From Azospirillum endophyticum (GTDB lineage: Bacteria; Pseudomonadota; Alphaproteobacteria; Azospirillales; Azospirillaceae): a DNA stretch of 64,000 bases. The DNA is taken from positions 55,618-119,617 of the forward strand of contig NZ_JAENHM010000008.1 in the NCBI RefSeq assembly GCF_016595245.1. The letters run 5' to 3'. The notes beneath the pieces were generated by a model. That model had not been told where the DNA came from and did not search any database. It saw nothing but the letters and a program-made list of their open reading frames with translations. Shown one piece after another: positions 8,138-16,246 of this stretch. Both the position numbers and the translations under genes were made by a program. Position 1 is the stretch's first letter. The number at the start of each line of letters is the position of its first letter.

Positions 8138-10168
8138 ATGTCCACGTCGCTTCTCATTCCGCGCGGGAACCCGCGCGTGCAGTATCTTGCCGACGGCACG
8201 CAGCGGGTCTTCACCTACCCGTTTCCGATTTTCGCCGACGGGGATCTCCAGGTCTTCCTGGGGGCGGCGCTGCAGAGCACCGGCTATGCGGTCAGCGGGG
8301 CCGGCGCCACCGCGGGCGGGGCGGTGACCTTCGCCGCGGCGCCGGCGGAGGGGACCGCCGTCCTGCTGCGCCGCCGCCTGCCGATCGAGCGGCGCAGCGA
8401 TTTCGGCGAGAGTGGGCCGCTGCCGGCCGCCGCCCTCAACGGCGAGTTGGACCGGCTGACCGCGGCGTTGCAGCAGGTGGCGGGCGACCAGGACCTGATG
8501 CTGCGCTATGCCGACAGCGATTTGCCTGCTTCTCCGCTGCTGCCGGAGCGGAGTCTGCGCCAAGGCAAGCTGCTGGCCTTCGATAGCGTCGGCAATCCCA
8601 CCATCCGTCCGCCGGTGGACGAGGAAGCGCTGGCGACCTATGTGCCGCCGGGCGCCGGGGCCACCGCCCGGCCGGTGCGCGACAAGCTGGCCGACCTCGT
8701 TTCCGTCAAGGATTTCGGCGCGGTGGGCGACGGGCTGGTCGACGACACGCTGGCCCTGCAGGCGGCGCTGACCTCGGCCCGCGCGGTGTTCGTGCCGCCG
8801 GGGACCTACCGCATCGCCAACACGCTGACGCTCGGCCATGGGCGAACGCTGTATGGGGCGGGGCAGGCCTCGGTGATCCGGGGAGCGTCCAACGGCTTCG
8901 ACCTGATCCATCTGCCGGACGGCTATGCCACCCTGTCCGGCCTGCGGCTGGAGCAGGGCAAGGCGGGGGTGCGGCTGTTCGGGCGCGACGGCCCCTGCGT
9001 GCAGAACAGCCTGACCGACCTGACCCTGTGGGAGCCGGAAATCGGGCTGGTCTTCGACGGTTATACCGATCCCAACCTCCCCTGCTACTGGAACAACATC
9101 GCCCGCGTGCTGGTGGCGCGGCCGTCGCGGCATGGGGTGTGGCTGACGCGGACGGGGGCGGGGGATACGCCGAACGCCAACCGCTTCCACGCCGTGCGGG
9201 TCTATTCGCTGTCGGCGCCGATGACCGGCAGCGGCTTCTTCGTCGAGCAGGGGCGCTTCAACAACGCCTTCTTCGACTGCGAGGCCAATCTGTGGCCGGG
9301 GGCGGAGGCCTGCTTCCGCGTCGGCGCCGTCACCGACAAGACGCTGATCGTGAATTTCTACGCCGAATCGCTGGGCGCCCTGCCGAACCTGCAGCTCGAT
9401 GCCGGATCGGTGGAGACGGCGATCGTCAACCTGTTCTCCGCCGCCGCCGGTCCGGCGATCCTCGACCGGTCGGGTGGACGGTACACGGCGGTCAACGCCG
9501 GATATCCGGAGAAGAACCGGCTTCAGCGCAGCCGCGTCACCGAGCTGGTGGTGGAGGCGCTGCGCTACGACACCGACTATGTCGAGCCGGCCAAGGGCGG
9601 GATGGTGGCGCTGGACCTGACCAGCTCCGTCTATCTGGTCAGCGCCTATGGCGGGGCGACGGAGTTGCGTCTACCCAAGGCCGACGGCGCCAACGGCCAT
9701 GCGGTGACGATCAAACGGACCGATGCCTCGGCCAACCCGCTGACGGTGAGCGAGACCGGCGGGCCGGGGCCGGACGGGCGGGTGCTGTCGCTCGGCAACC
9801 GATACGACTTCGTCACGCTGGTATCGAACGGGGCCGGCTGGTGGGTCGTCGCCGGCAACAGCCAGCCCGGGAACGCGCAGTATCACGAGGGGGGCGCCCT
9901 GTTCGAGCCGGACCTCAACCAGCAGCTCTATCTGGTCAGCGCCTGGAGCGGGGCGGTGGAGGTGCGGCTGCCGGCGCCGTCGGCGGCGCATGCGGTCGGC
10001 CGCACGGTCACCATCAAGAAGTCCGACACCGGCGGCAACCGCGTCACCGTCACCCAGGCCGGCGGCGGCGGGCCGGACAACGAGGCCATCGCGCTCACCG
10101 GGCAGGGCCATGCCGTGACGGCGATGTCCAATGGCGCCGGCTGGCACATCCTGGGGCGGAATCCATGA
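8138..10168 (+). CDS. Tail fibre/tailspike with T7-like N-terminus and pectate-lyase beta-helix
   Basis: Receptor-binding protein of 676 residues. The N-terminus (about 1-130) has the T7 tail-fibre attachment pattern (FTYPFPIFADGDLQVFL, then GAVTFAAAPAEGTAVLLRR). Around 190 begins the pectate-lyase-type signature VKDFGAVGDGLVDDTLALQ followed by beta-helix repeats to about 480. Two C-terminal copies of an 85-residue module follow (about 492-575 and 593-676; YLVSAYGG/YLVSAWSG, VTIKRTD/VTIKKSD, SNGAGW in both). The start at 8138 gives the family N-terminus. Enzymatic cleavage of polysaccharide is possible but unproven. Confidence 0.85.
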   Translation: MSTSLLIPRGNPRVQYLADGTQRVFTYPFPIFADGDLQVFLGAALQSTGYAVSGAGATAGGAVTFAAAPAEGTAVLLRRRLPIERRSDFGESGPLPAAALNGELDRLTAALQQVAGDQDLMLRYADSDLPASPLLPERSLRQGKLLAFDSVGNPTIRPPVDEEALATYVPPGAGATARPVRDKLADLVSVKDFGAVGDGLVDDTLALQAALTSARAVFVPPGTYRIANTLTLGHGRTLYGAGQASVIRGASNGFDLIHLPDGYATLSGLRLEQGKAGVRLFGRDGPCVQNSLTDLTLWEPEIGLVFDGYTDPNLPCYWNNIARVLVARPSRHGVWLTRTGAGDTPNANRFHAVRVYSLSAPMTGSGFFVEQGRFNNAFFDCEANLWPGAEACFRVGAVTDKTLIVNFYAESLGALPNLQLDAGSVETAIVNLFSAAAGPAILDRSGGRYTAVNAGYPEKNRLQRSRVTELVVEALRYDTDYVEPAKGGMVALDLTSSVYLVSAYGGATELRLPKADGANGHAVTIKRTDASANPLTVSETGGPGPDGRVLSLGNRYDFVTLVSNGAGWWVVAGNSQPGNAQYHEGGALFEPDLNQQLYLVSAWSGAVEVRLPAPSAAHAVGRTVTIKKSDTGGNRVTVTQAGGGGPDNEAIALTGQGHAVTAMSNGAGWHILGRNP

Positions 10169-11718
10169 AAGGGGCCATGACGATGCGGGCCATGACCGAG
10201 CCTGGAGACGACAGTTTTTCCGGCTTCGTCCAGGGTTGGAACGCCATGGTGGAGCTGAAGACCCCGGACCATCATGCCGGGATGGCGCGGTGGCTGGAAA
10301 GCTGTCTGGCCGGGCAGAACCGGCGCATGCTGCTGATGGCCTTCCGCGGATCGGGGAAATCGACGCTGGTCGGGCTGTTCGCGGCCTGGCTGCTGCTGCG
10401 CGATCCCAACCGCCGGCTGCTGGTGCTGGCCGCCGACCTGAAGCTGGCGATGAAGATGGTGCGCAACGTCAAGCGCATCCTGGAACGCCATCCCGACTGC
10501 CGCCACCTGAAGCCGCCGGCATCGGCGCGCGACCAGTGGGCGGCCGACCGTTTCACCGTGTTGCGGCCGATGGAACTGCGCGACCCATCGATGGCGGCGG
10601 CCGGCATCGGCGGCAACATCACCGGCAGCCGGGCCGACGTGGTGATCTGCGACGACGTGGAGGTGCCGCGCAATGCCGACACCGCGGTCAAGCGCGCCGC
10701 CCTGCGCGAGCGTCTGTCGGAGTTGGAGTATGTGCTGGTGCCGGGCGGGGCGCAGCTCTATGTCGGCACGCCGCATGCGCTGGACAGCCTCTATGCCGAG
10801 GAAACCGAGGACGGCGGCCCGCCCTTCCTGGACGGGTTCGAACGGCTGGTCCTGCCGGTCTACAGCGAGGATGCCGCGGGCAACCGCAGCTATGCCTGGA
10901 AGGAGCGCTTCGGCGAGGCGCATGTCGCCCGCATCCGCAAATCCACCGGCCCCAACAAGTTCGCCAGCCAGATGCTGCTGCGCCCGGTCAACGCCGCCGA
11001 CGGGGTGCTGCATGTCGGCAAGCTCGGCCGCTACGACGCGGAGCTGGAGTACCGGGAGGCGCTGGGCCGCGCGGTGCTGACGCTGGACGGGGTGAAGCTG
11101 GTCTCCGCCACCTGCTGGTGGGACCCGGCCTTCGCCCGCCCGGCGGAGGGGGAGGGCGGCAGAGGCAGGAGCGGCGACGGCAGCGTGGTCGCCGCGGTGT
11201 TCGGCGGGGAGGACCGGCGCCTCTACCTGCACCGGGTGCTGTACCTGTCCGTCGATCCCAAGGCGGAGGAGACGGAGGCCGACCAGCAATGCCGGCAGGT
11301 CGCCCGCCTGCTCGCCGACAATCATCTGCCGGCGATCCATGTGGAGGTCAACGGCCTCGGCCGCTTCCTGCCCGGGTTGCTGCGCGAGCGTCTGCGCCAT
11401 GACCGGCTGGCCGCCGGGGTGGTCGATCAGTTCAGCCATACGCCCAAGGCCCGGCGCATCCTGGAAGCCTTCGACGCCCTGCTGGCCGACCGGCGCCTGC
11501 TGGCCCATGGCTCGGTCTGGGAAACGCCGCTGATCCGGGAGATGCGCGACTGGCGCCCGGACGGCCGTTACCGCGGACCGGACGACGGGCTCGACGCGGT
11601 GGCCGGCTGCCTGGGTGCCGAACCCCACCGCTTCGACCGCAGCCCCGCCCCGCCCGACCGCCGCGCCGAATGGCGCGGTGCCGGCACGCTGGTGGCACCG
11701 GCGGATTGGGACCTTTGA
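10165..11718 (+). CDS. Phage terminase large subunit
   Basis: DNA-packaging motor ATPase and nuclease, 517 residues. Walker A AFRGSGKST is at 59-67 and Walker B ADVVICDDVE at 157-166, preceded by the helicase-like TGSRADV. The C-terminal half carries the nuclease-domain start WWDPAF with its acidic residue, and PDDGLDAVAG near the end. The ATG at 10165 overlaps the tailspike stop (ATGA); in-frame ATGs at 10177 and 10183, behind GAAAGGGG, are equally possible. No small terminase or portal gene is adjacent. Placement after the tail fibre gene is the T7 order (gp17 then gp19). Confidence 0.88.
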   Translation: MKGAMTMRAMTEPGDDSFSGFVQGWNAMVELKTPDHHAGMARWLESCLAGQNRRMLLMAFRGSGKSTLVGLFAAWLLLRDPNRRLLVLAADLKLAMKMVRNVKRILERHPDCRHLKPPASARDQWAADRFTVLRPMELRDPSMAAAGIGGNITGSRADVVICDDVEVPRNADTAVKRAALRERLSELEYVLVPGGAQLYVGTPHALDSLYAEETEDGGPPFLDGFERLVLPVYSEDAAGNRSYAWKERFGEAHVARIRKSTGPNKFASQMLLRPVNAADGVLHVGKLGRYDAELEYREALGRAVLTLDGVKLVSATCWWDPAFARPAEGEGGRGRSGDGSVVAAVFGGEDRRLYLHRVLYLSVDPKAEETEADQQCRQVARLLADNHLPAIHVEVNGLGRFLPGLLRERLRHDRLAAGVVDQFSHTPKARRILEAFDALLADRRLLAHGSVWETPLIREMRDWRPDGRYRGPDDGLDAVAGCLGAEPHRFDRSPAPPDRRAEWRGAGTLVAPADWDL

Positions 11719-11752
11719 CGCGTCTTCTCAAACCTTATGACGGGAGATCCCG

Positions 11753-12073
11753 ATGCATGATGCCCTGACTGGAAGCCTGGATCTCGCCTGGTGGATCACC
11801 GCCGTCGAGCTGCCGGCGATGGGCGGGCTGTTCTGGCTGATCACGAAGGTGCGCAAGGATTCCGACAGCGCGCTGGACGATCTGCGCGCCCGTGCGGAGG
11901 AGGCCCAGACGCAGGGGCGCGAGAGCCTTGCCGCCTACAAGCTGGAGGTCGCGAAGACCTATGTCTCCTTCGCGACCCTCAAGGACGTGGAGCAGCGCCT
12001 GACCGACCATCTGCTGCGGATCGAGACCAAGCTCGATTCGGGCTTCCTGCCGTTCGATGGCGGAAGGCGCTGA
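11753..12073 (+). CDS. Small membrane-anchored coiled-coil protein at the end of the phage module
   Basis: A 106-residue protein with one N-terminal hydrophobic segment (about 12-30, AWWITAVELPAMGGLFWLI) followed by a charged helix (about 33-97) ending in TLKDVEQRLTDHLLRIETKLD. Such single-span, coiled-coil proteins are common beside phage terminase or lysis genes, where some act as holins or spanin-like factors; others are uncharacterised. It starts 34 bases after the terminase stop, following GGGAGA. I cannot assign a function; membership of the phage module is inferred from direction and spacing. Confidence 0.65.
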   Translation: MHDALTGSLDLAWWITAVELPAMGGLFWLITKVRKDSDSALDDLRARAEEAQTQGRESLAAYKLEVAKTYVSFATLKDVEQRLTDHLLRIETKLDSGFLPFDGGRR

Positions 12074-12098
12074 CGGCGAAGGACGGTGGCGGGCCGGC

Positions 12099-12317
12099 TC
12101 AGTCGACGTGGTGGATCATGGTCTGGTAGATCTTCCAGGCCACCTCGACCGATACGCCGCCGGCCCGCGCGCCGGCGGCCAGCATCGTGGCGCTCGGCTT
12201 CAGCGGAACCACGGTCTGACCCGGCTCGCACAACGCGCCCATGGCGGTGACCGAGCTGCCCAGGTCGGTGTCGCAGGTCTGAGTCTTCTTCATCAGGCTC
12301 ATGGAAATCGCATTCAT
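12099..12317 (-). CDS. Small hypothetical protein
   Basis: A 72-residue open frame on the minus strand, converging on the phage module. An upstream GGAGGACCC at the start supports translation from 12317. The product has two Cys (CDTD and CEPG), an Ala/Gly-rich middle (TMLAAGARAGGVS) and no signal peptide. I do not recognise it. The clear ribosome binding site and the reversal of strand make it a plausible real gene, possibly host rather than phage. Confidence 0.5.
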   Translation of the reverse strand: MNAISMSLMKKTQTCDTDLGSSVTAMGALCEPGQTVVPLKPSATMLAAGARAGGVSVEVAWKIYQTMIHHVD

Positions 12318-12626
12318 GGCGGGTCCTCCGTTGACTTTGATCTGTCACAGCAAAAGGGATGCCAAGTCGCGAAAGCGGCGCTGGAGCTTGGAATCGTGGG
12401 AGTTGCCGGGCGTGGGTCGCCCGATCGCCGTCGCCAGGGCCCGGCGAATATCAAAAATACCCGCAAAATGCCGAATAGTTTCGAGTGTGCTTTGCAAAAT
12501 GCAACGCGCAGCGCGTGCGGAATTGCATTCGGGGAGTCGATCTTGCGTTGTGCGCCGCGGGAGCGGAGCCCTGCGGCTTCGATGCGTCTGGCCGCTGGCC
12601 GCGCCTTGGGATAGTGTCCGGCCATC
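12318..12626. other. Intergenic region before the DUF952 gene
   Basis: A 309-base gap between divergent genes. Bases 12440-12500 are AT-rich compared with the surroundings (AATATCAAAAATACCCGCAAAATG) and are the likeliest promoter area. I find no gene, tRNA or clear terminator. Confidence 0.4.
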
Positions 12627-13001
12627 ATGACCGACCGCATCATCCACCATATGTGCCGCGCGGACGAGTGGGACGCCGCCCGCCCGGCCGGCCGCTATCC
12701 CGGTTCGTCCCAGGATGCCCGGGACGGCTTTATCCATTTCTCGACCGCCGCCCAGGTGGTGGAGAGTGCCGCCAAGCACCGCGCCGGTCAGGACGGCCTG
12801 CTGCTGCTGACGGTGGATGCCGACCGGCTGGGCGACTCCCTGCGCTGGGAGCCGTCGCGCGGCGGCCAGCTGTTCCCGCACCTCTACGGGCCGCTGCCGG
12901 TGGACGCCGTGCTGCGCGCCGATCCGCTGTCGCTGGGGCCGGACGGGCGCCATGTCTTCCCAGCCGGCTTTCCCTTCCCCCTTCAGGACCTCGTTCCGTG
13001 A
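12627..13001 (+). CDS. DUF952 domain protein
   Basis: A 124-residue protein that matches the DUF952 family throughout: IIHHMCRADEWDAA at the N-terminus, DGFIHFSTAAQVVESA in the middle and LFPHLYGPLPVDAVL near the end, all of which are family hallmarks (conserved His, Phe-Ile-His and Tyr-Gly). Members are thought to have an ADP-ribosyltransferase-like fold, but the function is unknown. The stop codon overlaps the GTG start of pyrD, so the two are translationally coupled, an arrangement common in alphaproteobacteria. Confidence 0.88.
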   Translation: MTDRIIHHMCRADEWDAARPAGRYPGSSQDARDGFIHFSTAAQVVESAAKHRAGQDGLLLLTVDADRLGDSLRWEPSRGGQLFPHLYGPLPVDAVLRADPLSLGPDGRHVFPAGFPFPLQDLVP

Positions 13002-14071
13002 TCGACCTCTATCCGCTTGCCGGGCCGCTGCTGTTCCGCTTCGAGCCTGAGACCGCGCATGGCCTGACCATCAAGGCGCTGAAGACCGGGCTGGTCCCGC
13101 CGGCCCGCGGCAAGGACGAGCCGGCGCTGCACACCCGCGTCTGGGGGCTGGACTTCGCCAACCCGGTCGGATTGGCAGCCGGCTTCGACAAGAATGCCGA
13201 GGTGGTCGACGCCATGCTCAACCTCGGCTTCGGCTTCGTCGAGCCGGGCAGCGTCACCCCGCGGCCCCAGCCCGGCAACCCGCGCCCCCGCCTGTTCCGG
13301 CTGGTGGAGCAGCGGGCGGTCATCAACCGCATGGGCTTCAACAACGAGGGGCTGGAGGCCTTCGCCCAGCGGCTGGAGCGCCGCCGCGATGCCGCCAAGC
13401 GCGCGCCCGGCATCGTCGGCGCCAATCTGGGCAAGAACAAGGACACGGCGGAGGCCGCCGACGATTACGTGATCGGCGTGCGCCGGCTGGCGCCGCTGGC
13501 CGATTATCTGGTCGTCAACGTCTCCTCCCCCAACACGCCGGGCCTGCGCGCGCTCCAGGGCCGCGACCCGCTGCGCGCCCTGCTGGAGCGGGTGCTGGAG
13601 GCGCGGGCCGCCTGCGGCCTGAGCCGCAATCCGCCGCTGCTGCTGAAGATCGCCCCCGACCTGACGGTGGAGGACAAGGGCGACATCGCCGCGGTGGCGC
13701 TGGAATCCGGCATCGACGGCCTGATCGTCTCCAACACCACCATCGCCCGGCCGGACATCATCCCGGCGGCGATGCGCGGCGAGGCCGGCGGCCTGTCCGG
13801 CCGTCCGCTGTTCGAGGCCTCCACCTCCGTCCTGCGCGAGATCTACGCGCTGACCGGCGGCAAGCTGCCGATCGTCGGGGTGGGCGGCGTCGCGACGGGC
13901 GAGGACGCCTATGCCAAGATCCGGGCCGGCGCCTCGCTGGTCCAGCTCTATTCGGCGATGGTCTATGCCGGGCCGGCGGTGGTCCACCGCATCCGCCGCG
14001 AACTGGCGGAACTGCTGCGCCGCGACGGCTTCCGCTCGGTCGCCGAGGCGGTCGGGGTGGATCACCGCTGA
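12998..14071 (+). CDS. pyrD: Dihydroorotate dehydrogenase (quinone), class 2
   Basis: Membrane-associated FMN enzyme of pyrimidine synthesis, oxidising dihydroorotate to orotate with quinone as acceptor. The 357 residues have the class 2 N-terminal helical region (LLFRFEPETAHGL), GLAAGFDKNAEVV, NRMGFNNEG, the catalytic VSSPNTPGLR with Ser near 176-177 as general base (class 2 uses Ser, class 1 Cys), and the phosphate loop VGVGGV. It starts at GTG 12998, overlapping the DUF952 stop, since no ATG gives the expected N-terminus. Confidence 0.96.
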   Translation: MIDLYPLAGPLLFRFEPETAHGLTIKALKTGLVPPARGKDEPALHTRVWGLDFANPVGLAAGFDKNAEVVDAMLNLGFGFVEPGSVTPRPQPGNPRPRLFRLVEQRAVINRMGFNNEGLEAFAQRLERRRDAAKRAPGIVGANLGKNKDTAEAADDYVIGVRRLAPLADYLVVNVSSPNTPGLRALQGRDPLRALLERVLEARAACGLSRNPPLLLKIAPDLTVEDKGDIAAVALESGIDGLIVSNTTIARPDIIPAAMRGEAGGLSGRPLFEASTSVLREIYALTGGKLPIVGVGGVATGEDAYAKIRAGASLVQLYSAMVYAGPAVVHRIRRELAELLRRDGFRSVAEAVGVDHR

Positions 14072-14178
14072 CGCCGGCACCGCCGATGCCGCGCAGGATG
14101 CGGCGGGCAGGGGCGTAGCATTAACGGATCGTCAAGCCGGCGTCCCGACAGTAGGAACGCTGGCGGCGGTTCCGTGTC

Positions 14179-15444
14179 ATGCTCATGCCGGAGGCTCGCG
14201 CACCCGTGAAGGCCCTGACCGCCGATCTCCGTCCCGGCATTGCCATATCCGCCACCGTGGTTCCCGCGATGACCCTGCTGACGCACCTCGTCTATGCGCT
14301 GGCCTATCTGATCGCCGGGGGTTCGGCCGGTGCGGCGCTGTGGGCGTTGCGTCCGGAGGCCGATCCGCTGGTGGCGTGGCTGACGGGCGCGCTGGTGGTG
14401 CTGGCAGGCGCCCTGGTCCACGACGTGGTGACGAGGCTGGAGCGCGAGCGCAGGGCCGCCCGGCGAATCGCCCGCCTGAACGACCGGGTGGAGGAATTGG
14501 CCCGGCTGCTGGACCAGCGGCTGGCGGCCGAACGTGAAGGCCAGTCCGACGGCGGCCGTTACGACGCGGTGATGCAGGAGGTGAGGCTTCTGCAGTCGCT
14601 GGTCGCCCGCCTGACCGAACGCCGCGCCCCGCGCCCGCCGGCTGCCGGAGCCGAGCGCCGTCCCGCTCCGGCCGCACCGCCGGCGCCGGTGCCCACGCCG
14701 GTGCCGATGGACGATGCCGCGGTGCTGGAGGCGGTGCGCGACGCGCTGAAGGCCGACCGCATCGACGTCTATCTCCAGCCCATCGTCAGCCTGCCGCAGC
14801 GCAAGCACCGCTTCTACGAGGTGTTCTCGCGCGTGCGCGCCGCCGACGGGCAGCAGATCATGCCCGACCGCTATCTCGAGATCGCCGAGCGCGAGGGGCT
14901 GATCGCCACCATCGACAACCTGCAACTCGTCCGCTGCGTCCAGCTGATCCGCGAGACGGAGCGGCGCCAGCACGCCATCGGCTTCTTCGCCAACATCTCC
15001 GCCGCGACGCTGGCCGACGCGGAGTTCATGCGCCAGTTCCTGAACATGATGGCGCAGAACCACGCCCTGGTGCCGAAGCTGGTGTTCGAGCTGAGCCAAC
15101 ATGCCGTGAGTGCCGGCGGGGCCGTGACGATGGGCATCCTGTCGCAGCTGTCGCGGCTGGGCTTCCGCTTTTCGATGGATCAGGTGACCGACCTCGCCAT
15201 CGACCTGGACCGGCTGCTGCGCCACGAGTTCCGCTGCATCAAGCTGGACCGCGCCCTGGTGCTGGATCCCGCCAACGCCGAGCGGGTCCGCGAGCTGCGC
15301 CGCCGCTGCGCCGCCGAGGGCGTCGACCTGATCGTCGAGAAGATCGAGACGGAGAACCAGTTGGTCGAGGTGCTAGACACCGGCTTCGACTTCGGCCAGG
15401 GCTACCTGTTCGGCGAACCGCGGCTGAGCCGGAAGCCGGAGTGA
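14179..15444 (+). CDS. EAL-domain protein with degenerate catalytic motifs, TipF-like
   Basis: A 421-residue protein with two N-terminal membrane segments (about 31-52 and 64-83), a coiled coil (about 85-155), a Pro/Ala linker and an EAL domain (about 180-415). EAL itself reads EVF (E214) and the DDFGTG loop is replaced by MDQVTD, while IKLD and a C-terminal QGYLFGEP remain. This architecture and these replacements match Caulobacter TipF, a c-di-GMP receptor that positions the flagellum, rather than an active phosphodiesterase. The in-frame ATG at 14185 is an alternative start. No flagellar genes lie in the window. Confidence 0.75.
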   Translation: MLMPEARAPVKALTADLRPGIAISATVVPAMTLLTHLVYALAYLIAGGSAGAALWALRPEADPLVAWLTGALVVLAGALVHDVVTRLERERRAARRIARLNDRVEELARLLDQRLAAEREGQSDGGRYDAVMQEVRLLQSLVARLTERRAPRPPAAGAERRPAPAAPPAPVPTPVPMDDAAVLEAVRDALKADRIDVYLQPIVSLPQRKHRFYEVFSRVRAADGQQIMPDRYLEIAEREGLIATIDNLQLVRCVQLIRETERRQHAIGFFANISAATLADAEFMRQFLNMMAQNHALVPKLVFELSQHAVSAGGAVTMGILSQLSRLGFRFSMDQVTDLAIDLDRLLRHEFRCIKLDRALVLDPANAERVRELRRRCAAEGVDLIVEKIETENQLVEVLDTGFDFGQGYLFGEPRLSRKPE

Positions 15445-15454
15445 GGGAGAGGCT

Positions 15455-15802
15455 CTAAAGCCCGATCAGTGCCGCAAGCTTCCCACGGACCTCCGCCAGG
15501 ATGGTCGATGGGGCGGATGCGCCGGAGAACAGCAGCGGCCTGGACAAGGTATCGATGCTGCGCACATGACTGGTCAGGATTTCACCGGCGATCAGCAGAC
15601 CCGGCGGGAGGACGGCACTGCTGGGAAATGGGCGAACGCGCGTGGTGATCGGACACACGATTGCGAAGCGGGTCGCTTGCCAAAAGGCGCGGGGTGACAC
15701 GATCAGCGCCGGTCTGCGTCCGCCCTGCTCACGCCCGGTCCGAGGATCGAAGTCGGTCCAGACGAGATCGCCGGCTTCCGGCTCCCATTCGCCTTCGGTC
15801 AT
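15455..15802 (-). CDS. mazF: MazF/PemK-family endoribonuclease toxin
   Basis: Toxin of a type II toxin-antitoxin pair that cleaves mRNA at short sequences. The 115 residues have the family elements: GDLVWTDFDPRTGREQGGRRPALIVSP in the first third (conserved Gly, Arg-Arg-Pro-Ala), VCPITTRVRPFP, then LTSHVRSIDTLSR, which carries the conserved Ser/Asp strand. The ATG overlaps the antitoxin stop codon (ATGA), so synthesis depends on upstream antitoxin translation. All key motifs are present, so it is probably active. Confidence 0.92.
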   Translation of the reverse strand: MTEGEWEPEAGDLVWTDFDPRTGREQGGRRPALIVSPRAFWQATRFAIVCPITTRVRPFPSSAVLPPGLLIAGEILTSHVRSIDTLSRPLLFSGASAPSTILAEVRGKLAALIGL

Positions 15803-16044
15803 TCTTCGACGATCTCGCGGCCGATATCGGGTCCCCAGTCGAATGCTTCCCGCATCGCCTCCGGCGTGACGCCTTTCATGAGTTCGTCGAGGCTGTAGCG
15901 GGGACGGTCCGCAGTGATGACGATCCGGTCGCCTTCGGCGTGAATATCCACCCTTGCGCCGTCGCGCAGCCCCACCTGATTGGCGATGTCCTTGGGGATG
16001 CGGATGCCCAGGCTGTTGCCCCATCGGGCCAGTTGGACTTGCAT
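15799..16044 (-). CDS. mazE: MazE/AbrB-type antitoxin
   Basis: An 81-residue DNA-binding antitoxin. The first 45 residues form the swapped-hairpin AbrB/MazE domain (QVQLARWGNSLGIRIPKDI, then GLRDGARVDI), and the acidic C-terminal tail (EAMREAFDWGPDIGREIVEE) is what usually wraps the toxin. It precedes and overlaps mazF by four bases. Autorepression of the pair is expected for the family. The upstream gap is shared with the divergent thrS promoter. Confidence 0.92.
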   Translation of the reverse strand: MQVQLARWGNSLGIRIPKDIANQVGLRDGARVDIHAEGDRIVITADRPRYSLDELMKGVTPEAMREAFDWGPDIGREIVEE

Positions 16045-16246
16045 GCGCGTGGCCTCCTTGCGGCTGCGATGGTCGCGGATCGGATATCCGCAGGATATAC
16101 GGCGGACGTGGCAAAAATAAAGCCATGAGTTGCCTGAAGTCCTTGATTTCCGCAGCCGCGCTTGACATTCCCCCATGCGGCGATGGAAATTTCGCGTTCC
16201 CGGCCAGGTCCGGGCACCCGATGCGGGTGAGACCAACACTAGTGAA

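Noticed and set aside
3255..12073. Rhodobacter-type gene transfer agent
   Set aside because: RcGTA genes encode siphovirus-like proteins with portal, protease and long-tail genes. This block is podovirus-like and shares none of that order.
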